DNA of 64,000 nt from Pseudoalteromonas sp. '520P1 No. 423' (GCF_001269985.1 NZ_BBZB01000001.1:744001-808000), one strand, 5' to 3'; shown: positions 48,775 through 58,884, numbered from the stretch's first letter. Program-made: numbers and translations. The notes: a model not told the origin generated them from the sequence alone.

Positions 48775-49932
48775 ATGAACGATATTAAAAACGGATTTAA
48801 TAAATATATATTGCTGCTATGTTTCTTTTTCATCTTTAATTGCAGTTATTTAATGGCAAAAAATATAGAGCTGCCTGTGGTATTGCCGAGTAAGTTTGCC
48901 AGTCATGATGTTAAATTTAAGGTGTATTTACCTGATGGTTATAAAGATGACTCTGATGAGCGTTATCCTGTATTTTATACAACAGCAGGAGGCAGTCGAA
49001 TAAACGTTCTGAAAGAACAATTAGCTTGGTTGAGCCATGTAGGTTTTGGTGCTTTACCTAAAGTGATTATCGTCACAGTGCCTTATATTGAAATTGAAAC
49101 AGATATGGAGCCTAAATATATTTCTGCCTCAGGTATCAATAGTGATTTAACTATTGAAGTTTTAAATCAAGAAGTGATGCCTTATATAAACAAACACTTT
49201 AAAACACATCCGTTTAATATTTTAGAAGGCTTTTCCAGTAGTGGTAATTTTCCTTTATATGTTTTAGCTAATAAACCTGAACTATTTAATGCATATATTA
49301 GCGTAAGCCCTGCTTTAGTTTTGGATAAATCAGGTTTATTGACTAAATTTGATAATCGATTGGCTTCGCCTGATTATAAAAATAAAAGTCTATATTTAAG
49401 CCTAGGCAGCTTCACTAGTAATGCCCCTTTATTTGAGGGATTAGAAAAGAAGTTAAATCAATATGCGCATAATGATTTAACTTGGCATACAGAAGATTTT
49501 CGAACAGATAATTATATGACTGGGCCTATGGTAGGTGTATCTAAAGCGGTGCAAAAACTATTTTCAGACCGTAGCCCTGCAGATATGACGCAATTTAAAG
49601 CATCTGGGGTAAAGAGTGTAGAGGTTTATTACGATAATTTAAAAGCGAAATATGGTTATGAGTTATCTTCAATTAATACTTTGATGGATTTAAGTGATAT
49701 GCAATTAAAGGACTCTCAATATACTGATGCGATTAAAACTCTTAAATTGGTAGTCAATCAATCACCAGAAAACGCTTATTACTTAACACGTTTAGCAAAA
49801 GCGCAATTGGCCGCTAAGAAGAATAGAGCGGCCAAACAGACTTATAATAAAGCGCTTATTTTAGCTAAAGCAAAGGGTGATGACGAAAGCATTCAATTTA
49901 TCCAAAATAAATTAAAAGTATTAAAATTATAA
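48775..49932 (+). CDS. Exported esterase-like alpha/beta hydrolase with TPR-like C-terminus
   Basis: The 385-residue protein has an N-terminal hydrophobic export signal (about 10-28). The hydrolase domain (about 30-265) resembles the IroE/Fes-type esterases: YLPDGYKDDSDERYPVFYTT and the nucleophile elbow GFSSSG with Ser154. Where the family normally has Glu/Asp-x-His before the last helix, this protein reads FRTDNYMTG, so the catalytic His seems replaced by Tyr247. The last 100 residues look like two tetratricopeptide-type helical pairs (SQYTDAIKTLKLVVNQSPEN). It ends 3 bases from the convergent CadC-like gene. Activity and substrate are uncertain. Confidence 0.75.
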   Translation: MNDIKNGFNKYILLLCFFFIFNCSYLMAKNIELPVVLPSKFASHDVKFKVYLPDGYKDDSDERYPVFYTTAGGSRINVLKEQLAWLSHVGFGALPKVIIVTVPYIEIETDMEPKYISASGINSDLTIEVLNQEVMPYINKHFKTHPFNILEGFSSSGNFPLYVLANKPELFNAYISVSPALVLDKSGLLTKFDNRLASPDYKNKSLYLSLGSFTSNAPLFEGLEKKLNQYAHNDLTWHTEDFRTDNYMTGPMVGVSKAVQKLFSDRSPADMTQFKASGVKSVEVYYDNLKAKYGYELSSINTLMDLSDMQLKDSQYTDAIKTLKLVVNQSPENAYYLTRLAKAQLAAKKNRAAKQTYNKALILAKAKGDDESIQFIQNKLKVLKL

Positions 49933-49934
49933 TA

Positions 49935-52025
49935 TTAGTTTGCTGCTTTCAATAACACTAAATCTTTTTGCTGTGGGGCGTAATTGTCTGACAGCATTTT
50001 CATTTCTAAAGGATTGAAATCAGTCATAAACAGAGAGTTTAAATCAGACTGCTGAATAATATTTGCTTGGTCTTTTATCGCATCATATTGCCAAATATTC
50101 TGTTGCTTATCTTGTATATACAGCATGTTGTTGCGCCAGTAATAGCGCCACTGCACTGTTATGTGATCTAAATCTTTAATTATTTGTTTTTGATTATTAA
50201 CTAGTTTAAAAATACGTCCTTGATGATCGTTCATAACCAAAGTATTGGTTGATGTTTTTTGTGCCCAATAGTTTTCACCTATAAATTCGACAGTAAAATC
50301 TAAAGTTTTTAAGTTAAGCGATATGATTTTTGGCTGGGTTTTATTTGACGCTTTATCAAATATTAATGCGTTAACTAATAAATAATCAGAGTTTCCATCT
50401 TGCCACCATTGGTAAATACCTTTGACTTTAAAATTGAGTTTTAATGCTTTTTCAGGGTTGTTTAAGGTTTTAGTCCAAACTGCATTATCTGTTAAAAAGG
50501 CTAATTTATTGCCATTTGTAGACCATAAAAAAGTACTTATTGGTTCATTTTTGATATCCGTTAATTGTTTTAATCCTTGGCTGCTATTGAGCCAAATTTG
50601 ATCATGCCCTGTTCGGTTTGATACCAAACCTATATTTTGAGTGTTTGGTTGAAATTTACTTGAATATTCCTTTTTTGTAGAGCGTTCAACCACGTGATCA
50701 GTAAAGTTATCTGAATTAGTTTTATCCCATGTACGTAATCTAACATCCATATCTTGTTGGCCTAATACTGCAAGTATATCGCCATGAGAATTAAACGGCT
50801 GTGCAGAAAATATTGTATTAGGTGTCAGTATCTCTGTGGTATTCATTAGGCCTGAATTATCAAACCAATATATTTTTTTATCTGCGGCAATTATTAGTTT
50901 GTTTTCATTAAACCATTTTGGCTGAGCTTGATTTACATTGCTCATAGGTAAAGGGTAGTGATTAGTTGTGATCAGCTTTGAGTTTATTAGGTTGAGTGCA
51001 GAAAATGATAACTGGTATTTATCGTTAATAGATTGAGAGATAACAGCCATGTGTTGTGAGAGCGGGTTATAGGCGAAGCTGATTGGCTTTTGAAAATCAG
51101 TAGTAAATTTTGTTTGTTTATTTGATAAAACATCAAATAATATAAATTCGCTATCGCCTATCTTATTTGTTTTTAGTGTTATTAAAGTATTACTATCAAG
51201 CCATTGCGCATCATGATAAAAGCTATTTTCACACGGAATAAGTTGTTTTACTTTTTTGGTTTCAATGGTGAGTTGCATTATAGATGCGCATTTTGTGTTA
51301 TTAAAAAATCGTACTTGTGAGTAAGTAATAGATTGATTATCTGGACTGAAAGAGAGTCTGCCTTTGAAACGCGTATCAGTTAATAAAACGGATTCTGTTT
51401 GAGAAGGTAAGTGTTTAATAATTAATTGAGATTTATCTGAAAATTCATCATCAGCTTGGGTATTAATATATGCGAGCAATTGTTTGTCATGAGATAGGGA
51501 TGGCATGCTCTCTATACTGTCTGAACTTGTGAATGACTCCATTGTTTTATATTGCTTTTCAAAACCATTAAATGATTTCACTAAGTAAAAACCAATAAAG
51601 AAAATAATTACAGTGACCAAAAACACATAGAGTTTAGCTTGTGTTGATGAATGCTTTATATCGGATTGTGAACTTTTGTTTTTCTCATCAATTAAGTTAT
51701 TTAGGACTGGGGCTGATAAAGAGATATTAGCAACTAAACTATAACCTTTTTTAGGGTGTGTTTTGATCACCTTTTGTGTTTTTGCATCATCCGAAAATAG
51801 CTTTCTTAGTTGTGCAATACAGCGCTGAAGTGCATTGGGTGCAACTACGACACTTTTCCATACGGCATCTAAAATTAGCTGTTGTGAAACAACATCGCCA
51901 TTAGCTTCAACCAGTACTTTTAAAACAGCTAATATTTTTGGCTCTATAGAGGTGGTACTCGCTGGGGTGATAAGTTCGCTGCGTTGCCAATCTATTTTGT
52001 TTCCATCTATCCAAACAGGTTTCAT
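49935..52025 (-). CDS. CadC-like membrane-anchored transcription regulator with periplasmic beta-propeller
   Basis: The 696-residue protein has an N-terminal winged helix of the OmpR/ToxR type (about 10-105; LRKLFSDDAKTQKVIKTHPK then GYSLVA), a linker, one membrane segment at about 129-149 (FLVTVIIFFIGFYLVKSF), and a periplasmic domain of about 540 residues with repeated WD40/TolB-like blades such as MPSLSHDKQLLAYINTQADD and LSFSPDNQSITYSQVRF. Such proteins bind DNA while anchored in the membrane and sense periplasmic signals. It is divergent from the phosphatase-TonB receptor operon, which is the most likely target. Confidence 0.88.
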   Translation of the reverse strand: MKPVWIDGNKIDWQRSELITPASTTSIEPKILAVLKVLVEANGDVVSQQLILDAVWKSVVVAPNALQRCIAQLRKLFSDDAKTQKVIKTHPKKGYSLVANISLSAPVLNNLIDEKNKSSQSDIKHSSTQAKLYVFLVTVIIFFIGFYLVKSFNGFEKQYKTMESFTSSDSIESMPSLSHDKQLLAYINTQADDEFSDKSQLIIKHLPSQTESVLLTDTRFKGRLSFSPDNQSITYSQVRFFNNTKCASIMQLTIETKKVKQLIPCENSFYHDAQWLDSNTLITLKTNKIGDSEFILFDVLSNKQTKFTTDFQKPISFAYNPLSQHMAVISQSINDKYQLSFSALNLINSKLITTNHYPLPMSNVNQAQPKWFNENKLIIAADKKIYWFDNSGLMNTTEILTPNTIFSAQPFNSHGDILAVLGQQDMDVRLRTWDKTNSDNFTDHVVERSTKKEYSSKFQPNTQNIGLVSNRTGHDQIWLNSSQGLKQLTDIKNEPISTFLWSTNGNKLAFLTDNAVWTKTLNNPEKALKLNFKVKGIYQWWQDGNSDYLLVNALIFDKASNKTQPKIISLNLKTLDFTVEFIGENYWAQKTSTNTLVMNDHQGRIFKLVNNQKQIIKDLDHITVQWRYYWRNNMLYIQDKQQNIWQYDAIKDQANIIQQSDLNSLFMTDFNPLEMKMLSDNYAPQQKDLVLLKAAN

Positions 52026-52208
52026 TTAAGCCCTAAAAATTTAAATCTCATACAAAAATCAATCACAAGGTATCATGAAAGGTCATAATTTCTAATAACA
52101 ATAAACGGATAAAGCGACATAAATACAAATTACTATTTTTAAATTAATTTATTATCTAATTGTTTTAATTGGATAAACTTTAAATAGAGATTAAAAAGAG
52201 AAAGATAG

Positions 52209-52222
52209 ATTTGTATACAAAT
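52209..52222. promoter_or_regulatory. 14-base palindrome upstream of the phosphatase operon
   Basis: ATTTGTATACAAAT is a perfect palindrome. A -10-like TACAAT follows at 52241-52246, so the site would lie around position -37, a place suited to a regulator. The rest of the 248-base divergent region is AT-rich with no other structure I can support. Confidence 0.5.
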
Positions 52223-52273
52223 TATATTTTTGCTCAGATGTACAATAGATAAAAAGATTAAGAGATATAAAAA

Positions 52274-53302
52274 TTGAAAACTCATATTTTACTGTTCACA
52301 AGCTTCTTAGCTTGTTTTACAAATTTAGTATCAGCGGCAAAATTATATAGTGATGGGCCTTATTTGATTGGTGGTGATAAAGCTTTGATGGAATATCAAA
52401 TTAATAATAATCAGCTCAACATCTCTGATTATAAAGGTGATTTATCAATCCCTAAAACATTTAAAATTAATGAAACAGATGTATATAACAATGCAGAAAA
52501 AATAGCTGCAATTAGTGATATACATGGTCAAGTTGATATTTTTATACAGTTACTTGAGAAAAACGGTGTGATTGATGCTGAGCATAACTGGAGTTGGGGC
52601 AAGGGACATTTAGTTATTACAGGTGATATTTTTGACCGTGGTGATACTGTGACAGAAGCATTATGGTTAGTCTATAAATTAGAGCAACAAGCAGTAAAGG
52701 CGGGCGGTAAATTACATTACTTATTAGGAAATCATGAATATATGGTTTTACGCGGAGATGAGCGTTACCTACATAATAAATATATCAGCACACTTAAAGT
52801 GATTAACCGAGATTTAAAAGCACTTTTTGCCGAAGATACAGTATTAGGTCGTTGGTTACGTAGCAAATCAACTGTCATTAAAGTTAATAGTTTTGTATTT
52901 TTACATGGTGGCATACATCAAGATTTCTTAGATTTAAACCTAAGCTTAGAAGAGGCTAATGAACAGTTTAGAAACAGTATAGGTCTTAGTAAAAAAGAGG
53001 TGAAATCTCATGATATATATAAAGTGCTGCATGCATCTACAGGGCCTATTTGGTATCGCGGTTTCTTTAAAGAGGGTGAGTTAGACCAAAAACAAATAGA
53101 AAGCTTATTAAAGCAACTAGATGCTAAGCGTATTATTGTGGGTCATACTTCGATGAAGCAACTTGAAACACGGTTTAACGATAAAATTTTAGCGATTGAT
53201 GCCTCAATCAAAAGAGGTAAAAATGGCGAGTTACTCATTTGGCAAGACAATAAATTTATTCGTGCTGATATGCAGGGAAAACAATCGTTGTTGTTTCACT
53301 AG
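52274..53302 (+). CDS. Shewanella-like metallophosphatase (calcineurin fold)
   Basis: The 342-residue exported protein starts at a TTG and has a signal peptide (cleaved near VSA|AK). All metallophosphoesterase motifs are present in order: DIHGQ, GDIFDRGD, GNHEYM, the histidine in LHGG, and GHTSM. The family (Shewanella-like phosphatases) dephosphorylates phosphotyrosine or phosphoserine peptides in the studied members. It leads an apparent operon with a TonB receptor (45 bases), an RDD protein and a pseudouridine synthase, and is divergent from the CadC-like regulator. Confidence 0.9.
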   Translation: MKTHILLFTSFLACFTNLVSAAKLYSDGPYLIGGDKALMEYQINNNQLNISDYKGDLSIPKTFKINETDVYNNAEKIAAISDIHGQVDIFIQLLEKNGVIDAEHNWSWGKGHLVITGDIFDRGDTVTEALWLVYKLEQQAVKAGGKLHYLLGNHEYMVLRGDERYLHNKYISTLKVINRDLKALFAEDTVLGRWLRSKSTVIKVNSFVFLHGGIHQDFLDLNLSLEEANEQFRNSIGLSKKEVKSHDIYKVLHASTGPIWYRGFFKEGELDQKQIESLLKQLDAKRIIVGHTSMKQLETRFNDKILAIDASIKRGKNGELLIWQDNKFIRADMQGKQSLLFH

Positions 53303-53347
53303 ATAAACTCTAGAATAAATAAAAAGTATAATAAAAAAGAATCTGCT

Positions 53348-55405
53348 TTGAACTTTATTCGCGGTAGTTTATTCAGTTTAGCTTTTATCTTTATCAATAC
53401 AGCCTGTGCTGATGAAGATATATTTTCTCTATCTTTAGAAGAGCTAGTCGAAATAGAAGTTACTTCGGCTTCTCTTTTTAAAGAGTCCCTCGCAGATGTG
53501 CCTGTACCTATTACTGTGATCACAGCTCAAATGATAGACGAAACGGGCGCTCGCAATTTAAAAGATTTATTAACCACCTTTATACCAAACTTCACCAGTG
53601 TAGAAGACCAAAATGAGCAAAATGTAGCTGCTCGAGGTGTATTCACATCTTCACAGCAAAAAATATTAATCATGATTGAAGGGCATAGGTTAAATAGCCG
53701 TAGCTACTCTATGGCGGCGCCTGATTATGGGATTAGTTTAGATAAAATTAAACAAATAGAAGTTCTTAGAGGTCCTGCTTCATCTTTATATGGCAATGTT
53801 GCATTAACAGCGACTATCAATATTATTTTGAAAAAAGGCAGTGAGCTAGATTCAACTCTAGTAACCCTTGGCTTAGCTAAAAATAATACGCAACAAGTTA
53901 ATTTCTTACACGGTCAAACTATCGCTGATTTAGATGTACTTGCTTGGGGACAGTATTTTAAAAGTGAAGGGGATACAATTAATATTCCTAATAGTCCTAT
54001 TTATTTATCCAAGACAAGTCAAAGTGATAGTGCCATTATTGGTGGTTATGATGATCTACCTAGCTACGATATAGGCGCTAAAATTAAAGATGATAATTGG
54101 AGCTTTTATGCCAATTGGCGAAGGGGTCATTATATAGAGCCTTTTTCTGGCGGTGGTAAAACTGGTGAGCCTTATGATTACGATGATTATGCAAAGTTAA
54201 ATGGCATAGGGCCAGGTTTAGGTTGGCAATCGCAACATTATAATTTTAGTTTTGATAAGCAACTTAATAATTGGTTATGGCATCAAGAAATATACCTGGA
54301 TGAAAATGAAATTAATTCTTTAGTGGTCGTGAACCCGGAAACAAAAACTTATTTGGCGCCTTCATGGCGAGAGCGTTCAGTTGGTTTGATCTCTAGTATT
54401 AATAAACAAACTCAAAATGCTAATTATTTAATTGGCTTTCAGTATGACGCTATGAAGATAAAAGATAGCGAACTGTTAACTTCTTTTGAAGGCTCAGACT
54501 TATTACCTATTGAGGGTAGAGCTGATTTATTACCAAAAGCAAAGGAGTCTATCGCATCAATATTTGTGCAAATGAAATATAGGTTAAACGACTTATGGCT
54601 TGCTAATATTGGGGCTAGATATGATTATAAATCCCGTTATGAAACTGAATATATTGAAGATTTCAGCCCGAGATTGTCTTTGGTTTATAACAAAAGTGAA
54701 CAATTCAATTTAAAACTGTCTTACGCATCGTCATTTGTAGATGCAACTTTTTGGAATCGCTTTAGTACCTTGCCCTCTTTTCAAGGAAGTGAAAACTTAA
54801 AGCCTGAAAGGTTAGAATCTATACAGTTAACACCCACATTTACGCTTTTAGATCAAAATCTAATACTGTCTACCAATATTTATTATAACGAATTGAGCGA
54901 CTTTATTTTTAGGGATAATAACGCTGATATTTTAGGTCCAAACTATATCAATGCCGGAGAGCTAAAAAGCTGGGGGGTAGAGTTTGAAGGTCAATATCAA
55001 CATAAAGATGTGAGTTTAAAAGTTGTGGTAGGTTACCAAAAAGCGATTAGTTCAGAAAATTATGGTGAAACTGACGGCGATGTTCATAATGTACCAAGCT
55101 TAACTGCAAACTTCATCAGTACGATAGCAGTATCACCAAACAGTGATTTTAATTTAATTATTCGTTATATCGGCTCGCAAACGTCACCTATTTTTATGGA
55201 AGGTGAGGTCAATGCTAAAGAGTATAGTGTTGATCCAGCATTAGTATTAAATGCAAATTATCAACACCAAATCACATCTGACTTTAATATTGAGTTTAAT
55301 TTACATAATGTATTAGACCATCAATACGAGCAAGGCGGTACGACAGTGCATCCTTATCCTCAGCAGGGACGAAGCGCTAAAGTCTCATTGAGTTATAAAT
55401 TCTAA
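53348..55405 (+). CDS. TonB-dependent outer-membrane receptor
   Basis: The 685-residue protein starts at a TTG and has a signal peptide ending near ACA|DE. The plug domain begins LEELVEIEVTSAS and contains VPVPITVITAQMIDETGARN and EVLRGPASSLYGNVA. The barrel ends in the aromatic signature KVSLSYKF. The plug run VLRGPASSLYGNVALTATIN and length resemble receptors with unspecified small ligands; the substrate cannot be named. It is the second gene of the phosphatase operon. Confidence 0.92.
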   Translation: MNFIRGSLFSLAFIFINTACADEDIFSLSLEELVEIEVTSASLFKESLADVPVPITVITAQMIDETGARNLKDLLTTFIPNFTSVEDQNEQNVAARGVFTSSQQKILIMIEGHRLNSRSYSMAAPDYGISLDKIKQIEVLRGPASSLYGNVALTATINIILKKGSELDSTLVTLGLAKNNTQQVNFLHGQTIADLDVLAWGQYFKSEGDTINIPNSPIYLSKTSQSDSAIIGGYDDLPSYDIGAKIKDDNWSFYANWRRGHYIEPFSGGGKTGEPYDYDDYAKLNGIGPGLGWQSQHYNFSFDKQLNNWLWHQEIYLDENEINSLVVVNPETKTYLAPSWRERSVGLISSINKQTQNANYLIGFQYDAMKIKDSELLTSFEGSDLLPIEGRADLLPKAKESIASIFVQMKYRLNDLWLANIGARYDYKSRYETEYIEDFSPRLSLVYNKSEQFNLKLSYASSFVDATFWNRFSTLPSFQGSENLKPERLESIQLTPTFTLLDQNLILSTNIYYNELSDFIFRDNNADILGPNYINAGELKSWGVEFEGQYQHKDVSLKVVVGYQKAISSENYGETDGDVHNVPSLTANFISTIAVSPNSDFNLIIRYIGSQTSPIFMEGEVNAKEYSVDPALVLNANYQHQITSDFNIEFNLHNVLDHQYEQGGTTVHPYPQQGRSAKVSLSYKF

Positions 55406-55433
55406 AACTACTTAAAATAGATATAAATAAATC

Positions 55434-56459
55434 ATGGAACCTAAAGAATTTGAAGATCTTCATTTATCAAATGAAGAATGCAGAGAAATCATCACACCTT
55501 ACGCCTTTAAAATTAACAAAAGCTTATTAGGGCTGCCGCTGGCAAGCGCTAATAGGCGTGGTTTTGCTATCTTGATAGATGTATTTTTTATATTTGTCGC
55601 TGCTAAACTCAGTGCTGCGCTAATATCGGTTGTGGCTGCGTTAGCATTTTATCGTGGCATGAATGATAAATACCTACCACAAACAAAAATTTGGCTACGT
55701 AAATTTTTAAAGTTTAGTGCTGCGATTATATTATTTGTGGCCAGTATGGCGTTATTAGATGAAACGGTTGATTATTTCGAGCATTCAGAAGATTTAATTA
55801 CAGTTTCAAGTGATGTGACTTTGACTGAGCAGCAACAGAAAGGAATTGAGGATTATTTAGAAGCCACTAAAGCAGATGAATGTGAATTAAGCTGTCAGCA
55901 AACTGCGTTAAATGAACTAAAAGCGAATAACAAAGACATTGCAAATGAAGGTTTTTTTGATAATGAACTGACAGGCCAAACTGATCCAAAAATAGTAAGA
56001 GCGGTTATTTGGGGAATATATGAAAGTTATAAATCAGAGCAAAAAAAGCTGCAATCTAAAAAAGATAATTCAGTAAGTTCTCCTCTTGAAACAAACCATA
56101 GCTTAGTTGAGTGGATTAAAGTTGTCATTACCGATCTTGGTTTAGGATTTGGTTGGGCGGCTGTGTATTTTACGTTATTTACTTTGCTTTGGAGAGGTCA
56201 AACGCCAGGTAAAAAAATGATGGGTATTAGAGTAATCGCATTATCAGGTGAGTATTTAAATGCCTGGGATTCATTTGGTCGTTATGGCGGTTATGGCGCC
56301 GGTTTTGCTACAGGTTTATTGGGTTTTATGCAGATTTATTGGGATCCAAACCGACAAGCAATTCAAGATAAAATTAGTGCAACAGTTGTAATCAAAGGTG
56401 ACTTACCACCAATAGAAGTGCCTTTTATAAATGAGAAAGAGACTGAAAGTGACACATGA
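55434..56459 (+). CDS. RDD family membrane protein
   Basis: The 341-residue protein has an N-terminal soluble stretch, then an RDD domain: the run SANRRGFAILIDVFFIFVAA holds the Arg and Asp that name the family, and LFTLLWRGQTPGKKMMGIRV is the second half. A long loop with two cysteines (CELSCQQTA near residue 155) is inserted between. RDD proteins are poorly characterised membrane proteins, some linked to ion transport. It overlaps the next gene by 4 bases (ATGA), so the two are coupled. Confidence 0.85.
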   Translation: MEPKEFEDLHLSNEECREIITPYAFKINKSLLGLPLASANRRGFAILIDVFFIFVAAKLSAALISVVAALAFYRGMNDKYLPQTKIWLRKFLKFSAAIILFVASMALLDETVDYFEHSEDLITVSSDVTLTEQQQKGIEDYLEATKADECELSCQQTALNELKANNKDIANEGFFDNELTGQTDPKIVRAVIWGIYESYKSEQKKLQSKKDNSVSSPLETNHSLVEWIKVVITDLGLGFGWAAVYFTLFTLLWRGQTPGKKMMGIRVIALSGEYLNAWDSFGRYGGYGAGFATGLLGFMQIYWDPNRQAIQDKISATVVIKGDLPPIEVPFINEKETESDT

Positions 56460-57145
56460 TAAGACTTGCTAAATATATAGGGCACAGTGGTTACTGTTCT
56501 CGAAAGCAGGCTTCAAGACATATTGATGCCGGTGATGTTATGGTTAATGGTAAGCCTGCCAATCATATTGATCATGTCACAGAGAATGATTGCATAACGA
56601 TACTTGGACAGAGAATCAAAGTTGATACACAGCGTGTTTATTATGCTTATCATAAGCCTGTAGGTATTGATTGTAAGCTTAATATGGATGATCCAGCCAG
56701 TTTGAGTCATAGTTTACCAACAGAGCAGCGAGTTTATCCTATTGGCCGCTTAGATAAAGATTCGAGAGGGTTGTTAATTTTAACGAATGATGGTGAGTTC
56801 TGTAATCAAATGACTCACCCTGACTTTAGTCATGAAAAAGAATATTTGGTTAAGGTTCAAGTAAAACCACAGCAACAGCCTTTAGATAATGACTTTGCTA
56901 AACAGATGGCGGGTGGTTTGATTGTTAATAAGCAATTAACCTTGCCTTGTAAAGTATCTATACTTTCAGCTGATACTTTTAAAATTATACTCTCCCAGGG
57001 ACTTAATCGTCAGATCCGAAAAATGAGTCATCAACTCGGTTATAAGGTGATTGATTTAAAACGCATCAGATTTGAGAAATATCACCTTGCCGACTTACCC
57101 GAAGGGCAGTTAGTTAAGATCAACAAGGCATGCATAATTCTATAG
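56456..57145 (+). CDS. Pseudouridine synthase of the RsuA/RluF family
   Basis: The 229-residue protein has an S4 RNA-binding domain (MIRLAKYIGHSGYCSRKQAS) and a catalytic domain with Asp in PIGRLDKDSRGLLILTNDG. The run LSQGLNRQIRKMSHQLGYKV is the C-terminal family motif. It is closest to RluF, which modifies 23S rRNA U2604 in E. coli, but lacks RluF's basic C-terminal extension, so the target is not certain. It is the last gene of the phosphatase operon. Confidence 0.87.
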   Translation: MIRLAKYIGHSGYCSRKQASRHIDAGDVMVNGKPANHIDHVTENDCITILGQRIKVDTQRVYYAYHKPVGIDCKLNMDDPASLSHSLPTEQRVYPIGRLDKDSRGLLILTNDGEFCNQMTHPDFSHEKEYLVKVQVKPQQQPLDNDFAKQMAGGLIVNKQLTLPCKVSILSADTFKIILSQGLNRQIRKMSHQLGYKVIDLKRIRFEKYHLADLPEGQLVKINKACIIL

Positions 57146-57227
57146 ACTTGAATATTTCGCATTTCTCCTTTGTATACAATAGTTAACTCAACTGATAAAT
57201 TGCTTGTTCATTTTTAAGGAGATCGAT

Positions 57228-58103
57228 TTGGGTTGGATTTTATTTACATTTTTAGCTGCATTTATGCAGGCATGGCGTAATGCATTACAAAGTAAGTTAA
57301 GTCAGTCGGTCAGTGTATCAGGCGTAACATTGGCAAGGTTTATTATCGCTGGGCCTATTGCTGCACTTTATTTATTTCTTTTATATCAGTGGCAGCCAAC
57401 TGAGCTGCCAAAATTAAATGCGACCTTTATTTTATTTATTGTAGGCGCATCTTTAGCACAAATCATTGCGACTGCTTTGATGGTGAAATTATTTAAACTC
57501 AATAACTACGCTGTAGGTGCTGGACTTGCAAAAAGTGAAGCTATTGTCGCTGCTATTCTTGGTAGTATGTTTTTTGGTAGTCAATTATCCGCTTTAGGCT
57601 GGTTTGGTGTGGCAACAGGCGCAGTTGCTGTATTTTTATTAAGTGGTTTATCCTTTAAACAAAGACCAAACCTTAAAACGATTATGCTTGGTTTAGGCTC
57701 TGGCAGTGCGTTTGCACTGACATCTTTATGGGTTCGAGAAGCAAGTCATAATATAGGCTTGCCATTTCCACATAGTGCCGCTTGGGTGCTGCTAATTGTT
57801 ATTAGCTTACAAACTATTTTATTACTGTTATTTATTTCAATTACTCAAAAAGACACCTTAAATAAACTTTGGCAGCATAAAAAAACGACCTCGGCTGTTA
57901 GTTTTTGCAGTTGTATAGGCTCGATTGGTTGGTTTAGTGCTATGAGTTTACAGTATGTGCCTTACGTAAAAACATTAGGGCAGGTAGAAGTATTTTTTAC
58001 TATTTTAATATCCATTTATTGGCTTAAACAAAAACCTAAAAAACAAGATATGTTAGGTTTATTATTAATTGCTGTAGCGGCTATATTGGTAATGTATGAT
58101 TAA
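57228..58103 (+). CDS. EamA/DMT-superfamily transporter
   Basis: I start at a TTG at 57228 (MGWILFTFLAAFMQAWRNAL), since AAGGAG lies 6 bases upstream; the longer frame starts before that site. The 291-residue protein has about ten membrane segments arranged as two five-helix halves typical of drug/metabolite transporters. The substrate is unknown. It overlaps the next gene by 8 bases. Confidence 0.85.
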   Translation: MGWILFTFLAAFMQAWRNALQSKLSQSVSVSGVTLARFIIAGPIAALYLFLLYQWQPTELPKLNATFILFIVGASLAQIIATALMVKLFKLNNYAVGAGLAKSEAIVAAILGSMFFGSQLSALGWFGVATGAVAVFLLSGLSFKQRPNLKTIMLGLGSGSAFALTSLWVREASHNIGLPFPHSAAWVLLIVISLQTILLLLFISITQKDTLNKLWQHKKTTSAVSFCSCIGSIGWFSAMSLQYVPYVKTLGQVEVFFTILISIYWLKQKPKKQDMLGLLLIAVAAILVMYD

Positions 58104-58827
58104 TAAAATATCGCAAGGATTTGTTTCTTCTCTATATAGCTTTAGCGGTTTAGTCATCGCATTTTTTATCGCTTGGATAGTGATGTTTAAGGTGGATTTT
58201 TTATACCCTACTTTTTATGATTTGTTATCTATTGATGAAACTATTTTAGAATTTGGCCCGCAAAATTATTATAAAAAAGGTTTTGAACTTACTTCAAAAG
58301 ATACGCATGTTTCACTATTTTCAGATATTGTCACTGCTATTCATAATGATGGGGTGGGTTTAGACAAAATTAGTTATACGTATAAAAATACTGAAAATTT
58401 CGAAGTATCATCGACATTTTTACATCAGGCAGAGGTAACTCACTTGCAAGATGTGGCATATTTATTGAATATATTAATGAAAATGGCATTAGGTTTTTTT
58501 GTGGTTTGGTGCACGCTTTCATTTGGCTTTATATATAAAAATAAACCTCTTCCAAGTTTTAAATTTCAAATAAAATCTATTTTATTATTTATAGGCTACA
58601 GCTGGCTGGTGGTTTTAATTATAGGCCCTCAAAAAGTATTTTATTGGTTACATAAAGTGATTTTTCCTGCTGAAAACCAATGGTTTTTTTACTATCAAGA
58701 CTCCCTAATGACCACTATGATGAAAGCACCTATTTTATTTGCACCAATTAGTATTGTGCTTGTGGCCTTGGCTTTTTGTGTGTTTGTTCTTTTCACTGGT
58801 ATTGTAAAGCGTGTTGAAAATAAATAA
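58096..58827 (+). CDS. Membrane protein of DUF1461 type
   Basis: The 243-residue protein has membrane segments near residues 14-34, 127-148, 160-178 and 212-235. The C-terminal run KVIFPAENQWFFYYQDSLMT followed by TMMKAPILFAP resembles the DUF1461 integral-membrane family, which has no known function. It is coupled to the upstream transporter by an 8-base overlap. The assignment to DUF1461 is from pattern memory. Confidence 0.65.
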   Translation: MINKISQGFVSSLYSFSGLVIAFFIAWIVMFKVDFLYPTFYDLLSIDETILEFGPQNYYKKGFELTSKDTHVSLFSDIVTAIHNDGVGLDKISYTYKNTENFEVSSTFLHQAEVTHLQDVAYLLNILMKMALGFFVVWCTLSFGFIYKNKPLPSFKFQIKSILLFIGYSWLVVLIIGPQKVFYWLHKVIFPAENQWFFYYQDSLMTTMMKAPILFAPISIVLVALAFCVFVLFTGIVKRVENK

Positions 58828-58884
58828 GAAAATAGAGTGGAGTTAGTTGTGCTTTTTTAATTAAAAAACAATAATTTAAAACAA

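Noticed and set aside
57170..57179. TTGTATACAA before the DMT transporter as an operator
   Set aside because: TTGTAT is more simply the -35 box with GATAAA as -10 at an 18-base spacing; the palindrome is short.
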